Counted from the first letter of the stretch, positions 1-4,940 are shown. The stretch is 6,767 bases of DNA from an uncultured Clostridia bacterium (GCA_904502105.1 CAJGDF010000094.1:1-6767), one strand, 5' to 3'. Translations and numbers: made by a program. Notes: generated by a model not told the origin, from the sequence alone.

Positions 1-1
1 A

Positions 2-298
2 AACGAAGATATTGTTGCTGTGAGTCTTAAAGTCGGCTCCAAGGACTCTGTTATCTGTCAGGTTTCGGTTGACAGCATCATTGATATCGTTGAAAACAAA
101 ACATTGGATTCGTTGAAAAAAGAATACGGTGTTGAAAACATCGTGCGCTGCAATGGCGATATGTTTGGTAATAAGGGAACGAATATTGTATATGTCGATC
201 CCGAGAAAAACGTAAAATCGGTACTGATCTTTATGCCGAGCGAAAAGTTTACTGAAATTTTACAAACCAAACGTATTGACAATCAGGTGAAAGTGTGA
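2..298 (+). CDS. 3' end of an unrecognised gene (5' truncated by window edge)
   Basis: The frame is open from the left edge and ends in TGA at 296-298, giving 98 visible codons. A GTG at 20 is in frame but has no good ribosome binding site, and the frame stays open upstream, so I treat this as the C-terminal part of a longer protein. The visible part looks soluble, with alternating beta-type hydrophobic stretches (VICQVSV, NIVYVDP, SVLIFMP) and a charged helix (LDSLKKEYG). There is no membrane segment, signal peptide or motif that I can tie to a family. The stop codon lies inside the extended -10 region of the infC promoter, so this gene is upstream of, and probably transcribed separately from, the infC operon. 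No terminator separates them, so read-through into the leader is possible, but the leader hairpin would stop part of it. Confidence 0.6.
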   Translation, partial: NEDIVAVSLKVGSKDSVICQVSVDSIIDIVENKTLDSLKKEYGVENIVRCNGDMFGNKGTNIVYVDPEKNVKSVLIFMPSEKFTEILQTKRIDNQVKV

Positions 299-304
299 TA
301 TAAT
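276..304 (+). promoter_or_regulatory. Consensus sigma-A promoter of the infC-rpmI-rplT operon
   Basis: TTGACA at 276-281 and TATAAT at 299-304 are separated by exactly 17 bases. The -10 is also extended (TGaTATAAT, TG at 296-297). Both hexamers match the housekeeping consensus perfectly. The expected start of transcription is near 310-312. The promoter lies within the last codons of the upstream gene. It is the only strong promoter I see for the translation operon, and such strength suits a ribosomal protein operon that is then throttled by attenuation. Confidence 0.9.
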
Positions 305-315
305 ATTCAGGCAAA

Positions 316-372
316 ATGAAGAAGACTCTGTCTCACCTTGTTCCGATTTTGATCGGCGGGTCAATAACGTAA
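316..372 (+). other. Possible leader peptide ORF, 18 codons
   Basis: An ATG at 316 opens an 18-codon frame, MKKTLSHLVPILIGGSIT, ending in TAA at 370-372, wholly between the inferred transcription start and the attenuator hairpin. If transcription starts at 310-312 the ATG is only about five bases from the RNA 5' end, so translation would be nearly leaderless. There is no proper Shine-Dalgarno. The frame overlaps the putative antiterminator strand (323-333). It may be chance; nothing but position supports translation. Confidence 0.2.
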
Positions 373-393
373 CTAACGCAATGCGTTCTAATT

Positions 394-425
394 ACGGCGG
401 ACAGATTCTGTCTGCCGTTGTTTTT
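394..425 (+). terminator. Intrinsic (attenuator) terminator in the infC leader
   Basis: An 11-pair stem joins 394-404 to 408-418, with one G-U pair and a three-base loop, and is followed at once by TGTTTTT and more T-rich sequence. It precedes infC rather than following a gene, so it fits conditional termination before the operon. The infC ribosome binding site lies about 25 bases downstream. Confidence 0.88.
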
Positions 426-449
426 ATATTTAGAGAAAAGAAAATTTAT

Positions 450-455
450 GGGGGG
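450..455 (+). promoter_or_regulatory. G-run ribosome binding site that decides the infC start
   Basis: Six G residues can pair with the anti-Shine-Dalgarno sequence, allowing G-U pairs. The run lies seven bases before an in-frame ATC at 463, an ideal distance. It overlaps the ATG at 448 and is 22 bases from the ATG at 478, so it cannot serve either of them well. Confidence 0.55.
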
Positions 456-462
456 ATCATTT

Positions 463-981
463 ATCAACGCGAAAACTATGCAGATAAACGAAGATATCCG
501 CGATGCTCAGGTTCGTCTTGTAGGCGATGACGGCGAGCAGTTGGGTATTCTTTCTGCCAAAGAAGCACAGAAACTGGCAATTCAGAAAGGTCTGGACCTT
601 GTTAAAATAGCTCCTCAGGCAACTCCGCCTGTATGTAAGCTTATGGATTACAGTAAATACTGTTTTGAACAGGCTAAAAAAGCAAAGGAACAGAAAAAGA
701 GCCAGAAAACTGTTTCCGTTAAAGAAGTTCAGCTCACAGTCAAGATCGCAGATCATGACCTTAACACGAAGCTCAATCACGCGCTTCGCTTCCTCAAAGA
801 TGGGGATAAAGTTAAAGTTGCCCTTCGTTTTAAGAGCAGAGAGATCCTTCATCCTGAATGGGGTACTGAGCTTATGGCTCGTTTCGCTCAGGGATGCGAG
901 GAGTTGGGTGTTATCGAAAAACCGGCAAAACTTGACGGTCGCAATATGATAATGGTCATTGCACCTAAAACCTCAAAATAA
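463..981 (+). CDS. infC: Translation initiation factor IF-3
   Basis: IF3 binds the 30S subunit, keeps it apart from 50S and proofreads initiator tRNA and start codons. With the start at ATC 463 the protein has 172 residues, the usual IF3 length. The N-terminal domain (about 6-75) contains the typical MQINEDIRD, a GEQLGI motif, and KLMDYSKYCFEQ near 59-70, where S64 replaces the usual glycine of the family signature. A lysine-rich linker (about 71-85) leads to the C-terminal domain, with VKEVQL, DHDLNTKL, GDKVKVALRFKSRE and LDGRNMIMVIAPK. Start choice: ATC 463 has an ideally spaced G-rich binding site; ATG 448 has only a weak AGAGAAAAG upstream and would translate the G-run as Gly-Gly; ATG 478 has none. 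AUU starts are known for infC in E. coli and B. subtilis and allow self-regulation by IF3. If the start is ATG 448, the protein gains five residues. First gene of the operon with rpmI and rplT. Confidence 0.96.
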   Translation: MNAKTMQINEDIRDAQVRLVGDDGEQLGILSAKEAQKLAIQKGLDLVKIAPQATPPVCKLMDYSKYCFEQAKKAKEQKKSQKTVSVKEVQLTVKIADHDLNTKLNHALRFLKDGDKVKVALRFKSREILHPEWGTELMARFAQGCEELGVIEKPAKLDGRNMIMVIAPKTSK

Positions 982-1017
982 GCTTTTTAATTATTCACAT
1001 AAAGGAGAACCAAAAAA

Positions 1018-1221
1018 ATGGCAAATAAGATTAAACTTAAGTCGCACAGAGGCGCGGCTAAGCGCTTCACTGTTCTTAAGAGCGGTAAAGTAAAGATCAA
1101 TCACGCTAACAGACGTCACATCCTTACCAAAAAGACGACTAAATACAAGAGAGGCCTTCGTAAAGGTACTTACGCAAGCCCCGCAAACGCTCCCACCATC
1201 AAGAAGCTTCTTCCGTATTAA
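1018..1221 (+). CDS. rpmI: Ribosomal protein bL35 (L35)
   Basis: A small, very basic 50S subunit protein of 67 residues, close to the family's usual 64-66. The family pattern is plain: an N-terminal [12 protein letters not shown], then [28 protein letters not shown], and a hydrophobic C-terminus ending LLPY. The start is clear: AAGGAG at 1002-1007 lies ten bases before ATG 1018. It sits 36 bases after infC and 56 before rplT, the conserved infC-rpmI-rplT order, so it should be co-transcribed from the promoter at 276-304. In organisms with the L20 leader, L20 controls rpmI together with its own gene. Confidence 0.98.
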   Translation: MANKIKLKSHRGAAKRFTVLKSGKVKINHANRRHILTKKTTKYKRGLRKGTYASPANAPTIKKLLPY

Positions 1222-1277
1222 TCGGAGTTTCAGTAATCGTTGCGGAGAAATATTTAATTAATTGGAGGAAATTTTAA

Positions 1278-1631
1278 ATGGCAAGAGTTAAAGGCGCCAT
1301 CATGACGCATAAAAGACATAAGAAAATCCTTAAGCTCGCTAAGGGTTATTTCGGAGGCAAATCCAAACTTTTCAGAACTGCTAACGAAGCAGTAATGAAG
1401 TCCCTTGTATATGCATACACAGGCAGAAAACTCAAGAAGAGAGACTTCCGTTCTCTTTGGATCACCAGAATCAGTGCTGAATGCAAAGTAAACGGCATCA
1501 ACTATTCCAGATTCATGAACGGTCTCAAAAAGAGCGGCGTTGTTCTCAACAGAAAAATGCTCGCAGAGCTTGCTGTTTCCGATAAAGCTGCTTTTGCTGC
1601 TCTCGTTGAAACTGCTAAAAAAGCCCTTTAA
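1278..1631 (+). CDS. rplT: Ribosomal protein bL20 (L20)
   Basis: A 50S assembly protein of 117 residues, the usual length, that binds 23S rRNA. The basic N-terminal extension [28 protein letters not shown] region (about 1-25, with the following [14 protein letters not shown]) threads into rRNA. The globular part carries [13 protein letters not shown] [13 protein letters not shown] (about 54-66), the RNA-binding C-domain motif [23 protein letters not shown], and a final alanine-rich helix. GGAGG at 1264-1268 is nine bases before ATG 1278. It is the last gene of the translation operon and is followed by a strong hairpin. L20 is the known repressor of this operon in B. subtilis, acting on the infC leader, so the attenuator at 323-425 is its probable target. 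Confidence 0.98.
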   Translation: MARVKGAIMTHKRHKKILKLAKGYFGGKSKLFRTANEAVMKSLVYAYTGRKLKKRDFRSLWITRISAECKVNGINYSRFMNGLKKSGVVLNRKMLAELAVSDKAAFAALVETAKKAL

Positions 1632-1647
1632 TAGAACGATTATCGTT

Positions 1648-1702
1648 AAGAACACAAAGGATAAAGCGCTCTGTGCTTGAACCTTTGTGTTCTTCTTATT
1701 TT
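1648..1702 (+). terminator. Terminator at the end of infC-rpmI-rplT
   Basis: A perfect 13-pair stem joins 1648-1660 (AAGAACACAAAGG) to 1682-1694. The 21-base apical region can form a further short AAGC/GCTT stem (1664-1667 with 1675-1678). The following CTTATTTTAAATT is a moderate U-tract. It sits 17 bases past the rplT stop and ends about 17 bases before the ribosome binding site of the next gene, so it probably gives partial read-through into the pseudouridine synthase gene, for which I see no strong promoter. Confidence 0.8.
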
Positions 1703-1718
1703 AAATTACGGAGTATTT

Positions 1719-2627
1719 ATGAGAATTCAGAAATTTATAGCTGAATGCGGTGTTTGTTCCAGAAGAGCCGCAGAAGAACTTGTTGCTGCAGGTAAAATCA
1801 TGGTTAACGGTTCCGTTGCCGAAATCGGTATGGATGTTGACCCCGAAAACGACCGCGTTCTTTATTCCGGCAAACGTATTTATATCAAAGCAACCGAAAA
1901 GCAGTATTTTATTTTTTATAAGCCCCGCGGTGTTATAACATCCATGAAAAGAGAATCTGAAGACGAGAAGAGAGCTATCGTTGCAGATTTTATTAAGAGA
2001 ATCAAGGGCAGAGTTTATCCCGTCGGCCGTCTTGACAGAGACAGTGAAGGTATTCTTATACTTACAGACGACGGTGAAGCAGCTCTCCGTATGACTCATC
2101 CCCGTTATCATGTTAACAAAACATACCGTGTAACCGTTCGCGGCGACGTTTCCGAAAGTCAGCTTGAAAAGCTTCGTAACGGTGTTCAGCTCGAAGACGG
2201 ACTTACTAAACCCGCAACAGTTGTTATTCAGTCTCAGGCGTCTGAAAAGGGCGAAACAGAGGATACGGATCTCTATGTTGCAGACAATGTAAAAATCATT
2301 AAAACAGCTCTTCACATGACTATCAGCGAGGGTAAAAACCGCCAGATCCGCCGTATGTGCGAAGCTGTTGGTCTTGAGGTTATGCTTCTTAAACGTATTG
2401 CTGTCGGCGAAATTCTTCTTGGCAGACTTAAACCCGGCGAATACCGTCCTATGACCGAAAATGAAAAAGAAAGACTTCTTAAAAGTATCGGTCTTACATA
2501 TGTTGCACCTGAAAAGAAAGCTAAACCTGTTGTTGAAACAAAACACGGCAAACCTGTTCACCGTCACGGCAGAGAAAAATCTATAAACGAACGTCGCTTT
2601 ATCAAACAGGTAAAGAAACTTAAATAA
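1719..2627 (+). CDS. rluB: 23S/16S rRNA pseudouridine synthase, RsuA/RluB family
   Basis: It converts a specific rRNA uridine to pseudouridine; in Firmicutes the closest family member is RluB, acting on 23S rRNA. The 302 residues hold an N-terminal S4 RNA-binding domain (about 1-58, MRIQKFIAECGVCSRRAAEEL start) and the catalytic domain, with YKPRGVITS (67-75), GRLDRDSEGILILTDDG (103-119; D106 is the expected catalytic aspartate), the tyrosine-bearing NKTYRVTV, and SEGKNRQIRRM near 223-233. A basic tail of about 40 residues follows, making it longer than B. subtilis RluB (about 244). An acidic insert, EKGETEDTD, lies between strands of the catalytic domain. Start: ATG 1719 has GGAG at 1710-1713 and gives the standard family N-terminus; a TTG at 1677 lies inside the terminator and was rejected. 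The exact target uridine cannot be read from sequence. Confidence 0.93.
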   Translation: MRIQKFIAECGVCSRRAAEELVAAGKIMVNGSVAEIGMDVDPENDRVLYSGKRIYIKATEKQYFIFYKPRGVITSMKRESEDEKRAIVADFIKRIKGRVYPVGRLDRDSEGILILTDDGEAALRMTHPRYHVNKTYRVTVRGDVSESQLEKLRNGVQLEDGLTKPATVVIQSQASEKGETEDTDLYVADNVKIIKTALHMTISEGKNRQIRRMCEAVGLEVMLLKRIAVGEILLGRLKPGEYRPMTENEKERLLKSIGLTYVAPEKKAKPVVETKHGKPVHRHGREKSINERRFIKQVKKLK

Positions 2628-2781
2628 AAGTTTTTTATGCCTTTTACTGTACTGTGTTTTAATTTTTTTGACTGTTTATTGCCATTACAAAATGAATATT
2701 CAGTCGTAAGTCGTAAAATGTAAAAATATGATAATTAAGCGGTTTTTGCGTTTTTTGAAATTTTTATGATATAGTTTTGCC

Positions 2782-2981
2782 TGTGGATAAAATACCATGA
2801 TTTCAAGGGTTTTCCACGTTTTCAACAGGGTTTTCCACAGATTTGCATATTCATAATAAAAGTTATGAAACGAATAAACAGGGTTTTCCACAGGTTTATC
2901 TGAAAACGTTGATAATTAAGGCTTTTTTTTCCACAGGCAGATTGTGACAAAAATCAACCGCAATTTTCCACAGAATCCACA
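2782..2981. promoter_or_regulatory. Cluster of DnaA-box-like sites
   Basis: The bacterial DnaA box consensus is TTATCCACA. A perfect copy is on the minus strand at 2782-2790 (TGTGGATAA on the plus strand). TTTTCCACA, one base off, occurs on the plus strand at 2831-2839, 2884-2892, 2927-2935 and 2964-2972. Weaker plus-strand copies are TTTTCCACG (2810-2818), TTTTCAACA (2819-2827) and GAATCCACA (2973-2981). All but the first point the same way. Five strong sites in about 190 bases is far beyond chance. An AT-rich tract follows at 3101-3149, as an unwinding element would. Function could be a replication origin, a DnaA titration or reactivation site, or DnaA control of the downstream genes. Flanking transcription argues against an ordinary oriC, because the left-hand translation operon would face the fork head-on. 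Confidence 0.75.
2824..2893 (+). repeat. 17-bp direct repeat containing DnaA-like boxes
   Basis: AACAGGGTTTTCCACAG occurs at 2824-2840 and again, identically, at 2877-2893, a period of 53 bases or about five helical turns. A partial copy, GGGTTTTCCAC, starts at 2807, 21 bases (two turns) before the equivalent position of the first copy. The repeated unit is larger than the 9-base DnaA box, so the flanking AACAGGG may also be recognised or may reflect local duplication. Confidence 0.85.
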
Positions 2982-3072
2982 ATTTACTGTAACCCTTGGA
3001 TTTTCAAGACTTTTTATGCATTGTACACAGAGTTATTAACAGTAAAGGCTTGTCGCATTACAAATCGATTCA

Positions 3073-3099
3073 AATGAATAAACAAAAAGCTTATTCATT
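3073..3099. repeat. 9-bp inverted repeat upstream of the small-protein operon
   Basis: AATGAATAA (3073-3081) and TTATTCATT (3091-3099) are perfect inverted repeats separated by nine bases. The centre is about 64 bases before the ATG at 3150. The size and position would suit an operator for a dimeric regulator, possibly the WYL protein encoded two genes on, or a small RNA hairpin. AT-rich sequence makes short palindromes more likely by chance. Confidence 0.45.
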
Positions 3100-3136
3100 C
3101 ATATTTTAAATATAGCTATATATAAATTTATTGGAG

Positions 3137-3150
3137 AATAAATAAATAAA
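3137..3150 (+). repeat. AATA tetranucleotide run between ribosome binding site and start codon
   Basis: AATAAATAAATAAA is three and a half copies of AATA placed exactly between GGAG (3133-3136) and ATG 3150. Gain or loss of a unit would change the spacing from 13 to 9 or 17 and so could alter translation. The run is short, so slippage would be infrequent. Confidence 0.5.
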
Positions 3151-3413
3151 TGAGTGCTACCAATTTACACAATATTGATTTTAAAAAATTTATGGAAGCC
3201 ATAGACCAGTGCAAAGGCGATGTTTTCCTTGTAACCGCAGAAGGTGACAAACTGAATTTAAAGAGTAAACTTTGCCAGGTTATCGGTCTTACCAGCCTTA
3301 TCGAAGGCGGTAGAATCAGCGAAGCGAAGATTGTCTGCGAAAATCCCGAAGACGACACTCTTCTTTTCCGTTTTAATCTTTACGGCGATAAAGTTCTTGA
3401 CGAAAACAAATAA
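3150..3413 (+). CDS. Conserved-looking small protein of unknown function
   Basis: I do not recognise a family with confidence. The product is 87 residues, soluble, with no signal peptide or membrane segment. It reads as a compact alpha/beta domain: an N-terminal amphipathic helix (about 9-21, IDFKKFMEAIDQC), a strand pair around GDVFLVTAEGDKLNLKSKL (23-41), a helix QVIGLTSLIEGG (43-54), and a strand EAKIVCENPEDDTLLFRFNLY (58-78). Cysteines are at 21, 42 and 63; metal or disulphide use is unknown. GGAG at 3133-3136 is 13 bases before the ATG, a little far, and the spacer is made of AATA repeats. It is the first gene after the DnaA-box region and lies 33 bases before the WYL regulator, so it is probably co-transcribed with it. 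Codon use resembles the neighbouring genes. That it is a real gene is supported by the ribosome binding site, tight spacing and protein-like composition. Confidence 0.82.
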   Translation: MSATNLHNIDFKKFMEAIDQCKGDVFLVTAEGDKLNLKSKLCQVIGLTSLIEGGRISEAKIVCENPEDDTLLFRFNLYGDKVLDENK

Positions 3414-3446
3414 TTCACTTTGTAAACATCTTTACGGAGAGTTTTT

Positions 3447-4442
3447 ATGAACGAAAGCGGCAGAAAGCTTAAAATACTTTATTTATTGCAGATACTTTAT
3501 AAAAAATCGGACGAAAGCGATCCGATCTCTGTTGAAACGATAATTGAAGAACTTGCCAAAAACGGTATTCAGGCTGAACGTAAATCTATTTATTCGGATA
3601 TTGCCGCTCTTCGTGAGTTTGGAATTGAGATTGAAACCGTTAAATCAAAATCGGTCGGATACTATGTTAAAAATAAGATCCTTTCCGATACAGATATCTC
3701 TTCTTTGTGGGATGCTGTTCATGTTGCGGATTTTATAAGCTCCAAACAATGCGATGAACTCAAAAAGAAAATAGAATCCCTCATAGGTGACCGATCAAGA
3801 AATAATGTTCGCCGCAGGGTTTATACAGTTAACCGTATGCTTCGCCACCCCGATATATTTACAGAAAATCTGAATTTGGTTCATTCGGCGATAGCAGAAA
3901 AAAAACAAATATCTTTTGTTTATGATGATGCGATCTCTATCGGCAGAAGAGTTAAAAAAACAACTTTCTGCGCAAGCCCGTATATTGTTATCTGCCAGAG
4001 CGGCACAATGATGCTTATTGCAGGTTGTCCGGAGCTTGAAGGACTGAACCATTTTTATATAGACCGCATGGAATCGGTTTCTGTTTTACAAACACCTGCA
4101 ACAGACGTTCGCGAATTTGTAGGTGATATGGAATTCGACCTGATGTGTTATTCGAGAGGTCTTTTTGATTCATATTCCCCGGATTCTGTAAATGTCGTTC
4201 TCCGTTGTAACGAGGAAATGGTCAATACTATTGTCGGAACATTCGGCAGATCGGTCGTTGTTTCTCCTTACGGGGGGATTGCCAGCGGTATTTACTCCGC
4301 TTCTTTTGAAACGGAGATATCTGAACGTCTTATCTCCTGGCTTTTTCTTAACAGTGCCACGGTTCGCGCTGTAGAGCCTCAGGAACTTGTTGATGCGCTT
4401 AAAGATGCCGCAAGGGATGTTTATATACGATATTGCGATTAA
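3447..4442 (+). CDS. WYL-domain transcriptional regulator (HTH-WYL-WCX)
   Basis: A predicted DNA-binding regulator of 331 residues, the usual size for this class. The N-terminus (about 5-75) is a winged helix of the HTH_11/DeoR type: a helix LKILYLLQILYK, then VETIIEELAKNG, a recognition helix region ERKSIYSDIAALREFG (44-59), and a wing ending SVGYYV. A helical linker (about 80-140) leads to a WYL-type ligand-binding domain (about 146-214), seen in AIAEKKQISFVYD, CASPYIVICQSGTMMLIAG and HFYIDRMESVSVL. The W-Y-L residues are not conserved as such (PYIV instead), so the ligand pocket may differ. The C-terminal part (about 245-325) matches a WCX extension. GGAG at 3436-3439 is seven bases before the ATG. 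The gene sits between the small protein and the Nim-like gene; its target is unknown, with self-regulation a fair guess. WYL proteins sense nucleic acid or small ligands; which one applies here cannot be read from the sequence. Confidence 0.88.
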   Translation: MNESGRKLKILYLLQILYKKSDESDPISVETIIEELAKNGIQAERKSIYSDIAALREFGIEIETVKSKSVGYYVKNKILSDTDISSLWDAVHVADFISSKQCDELKKKIESLIGDRSRNNVRRRVYTVNRMLRHPDIFTENLNLVHSAIAEKKQISFVYDDAISIGRRVKKTTFCASPYIVICQSGTMMLIAGCPELEGLNHFYIDRMESVSVLQTPATDVREFVGDMEFDLMCYSRGLFDSYSPDSVNVVLRCNEEMVNTIVGTFGRSVVVSPYGGIASGIYSASFETEISERLISWLFLNSATVRAVEPQELVDALKDAARDVYIRYCD

Positions 4443-4453
4443 GGAAATTTACT

Positions 4454-4930
4454 ATGTTCAGAGAACTTACACGTAAAAATAAACAGATCTCCGATTCGGA
4501 GTGCATAAAGATCCTCATAAATGAGAAGAGAGGAGTTTTGTCTGTTAACGGTGATGACGGCTATCCTTACGGCGTGCCTATGAATCATTTTTATAACGAA
4601 GCCGACGGCTGCATTTATTTCCATTGCGGAAAAGGCGGTCATAGAAACGATGCTTTAACAAAAGACAGCAAGGCGTCCTTTTGCGTTTATGACAGTGGGT
4701 ATATCCCCGATGGGGAATGGGCGCTTAACATAAACAGTGTTATCGTTTTCGGCAAGGCTGAACTGATTTCCGATAAAGAAACTGTCTGCGATATAACTGC
4801 AAAATTGAGTAGAAAATTTACGCAGGACGAGGAATATATCAAACGTGAAATTGATGCTTTTGCTCACGAGACAGTCCTTATTCGCCTTACTCCCGAACAT
4901 ATCTGCGGAAAATATGTAACCGAATCATAA
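4454..4930 (+). CDS. Nim-like FMN-binding protein, pyridoxamine 5'-phosphate oxidase fold
   Basis: A protein of 158 residues with the split-barrel flavin-binding fold of the NimA-type family (COG3467 style). Visible family features are the N-terminal ELTRKNKQISDSECIKIL helix, a strand pair ending GYPYGVPMNHFY (36-47), IYFHCGKGGHRNDAL (54-68; H57 and H63 lie where the family keeps flavin/substrate histidines), a SFCVYD strand (75-80), and SVIVFGKAELISD (95-107). Family members bind FMN and some reduce 5-nitroimidazoles; most are housekeeping flavoproteins of unknown substrate, and resistance cannot be inferred here. The start is ATG 4454, with AAGGA at 4441-4445 eight bases upstream overlapping the WYL stop; a TTG at 4433 was rejected. 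The gap to the WYL gene is 11 bases, so the two are probably translationally linked. It ends at a shared terminator. Confidence 0.87.
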   Translation: MFRELTRKNKQISDSECIKILINEKRGVLSVNGDDGYPYGVPMNHFYNEADGCIYFHCGKGGHRNDALTKDSKASFCVYDSGYIPDGEWALNINSVIVFGKAELISDKETVCDITAKLSRKFTQDEEYIKREIDAFAHETVLIRLTPEHICGKYVTES

Positions 4931-4940
4931 ATAAAAAATT

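Larger units (their letters stand above)
311..447 (+). promoter_or_regulatory. infC leader: L20-leader-like attenuator
   Basis: This is an untranslated leader of roughly 135 bases between the promoter and infC. It ends in a terminator-type hairpin (394-418) and contains an upstream segment, 323-333, that nearly copies the terminator's descending arm (403-413). That copy could pair with the ascending arm at 399-405 and act as an antiterminator. Two small hairpins lie between: CCGAT/ATCGG (343-347 with 352-356) and AACGC/GCGTT (375-379 with 383-387). Firmicute infC-rpmI-rplT operons are known to be repressed by ribosomal protein L20 binding a leader RNA of similar size and position (B. subtilis; the L20 leader family). 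Assignment to that family is by context and architecture, not by a covariance match. Confidence 0.75.
2628..3149. other. Gene-free region, AT-rich, with DnaA-box cluster
   Basis: No credible gene lies in these 522 bases. The left part (2628-2770) is T-rich, with runs of T but no convincing terminator hairpin after the pseudouridine synthase, and it contains a tandem GTCGTAA repeat (2703-2716). The middle (2782-2981) carries the DnaA-box-like sites listed separately. The right part (3073-3149) has an inverted repeat and a tract with only five G/C in 49 bases (3101-3149). The perfect 11-base repeat TGATAATTAAG occurs at 2729-2739 and 2910-2920, each time followed by a T-run. No consensus promoter for the next gene is visible, though several weak -10-like TATA segments occur at 3111-3126. 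Confidence 0.8.

Noticed and set aside
418..447. TTG start of infC at 418
   Set aside because: It lies in the U-tract of the leader terminator, has no ribosome binding site and would add residues foreign to IF3.
1677..1718. TTG start for the pseudouridine synthase at 1677
   Set aside because: It is within the terminator stem-loop of the previous operon. ATG 1719 has a ribosome binding site and gives the standard S4-domain N-terminus.
1701..2567. Long minus-strand ORF opposite the pseudouridine synthase (288 codons)
   Set aside because: A shadow of the real gene: Phe/Asn/Cys-rich composition, no family motifs, no ribosome binding site, and the plus-strand gene has all the catalytic motifs.
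2626..2645. Terminator just after the pseudouridine synthase gene
   Set aside because: Only AAAAG/CTTTT can pair, which is too weak; the T-runs here lack a stable stem.
2700..2891. 63-codon minus-strand ORF in the intergenic region
   Set aside because: Its repeated WKTL/ENP content comes from translating the DnaA-like repeats, and it has no ribosome binding site.
2807..2981. CRISPR-like repeat array
   Set aside because: The repeated unit is only 9-17 bases, the spacing is irregular (9 to 53 bases) and one copy is inverted. No cas gene is nearby.
2628..3149. Ordinary oriC with bidirectional replication
   Set aside because: Not claimed as such: the infC ribosomal operon on the left is transcribed toward the region and would collide head-on with the leftward fork, which is unusual for highly expressed genes, and dnaA/dnaN are absent. 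It remains possible, so it is reported as a DnaA-box cluster.
4433..4453. TTG start for the Nim-like gene at 4433
   Set aside because: It would overlap the WYL gene without a ribosome binding site. ATG 4454 has AAGGA at the right distance.
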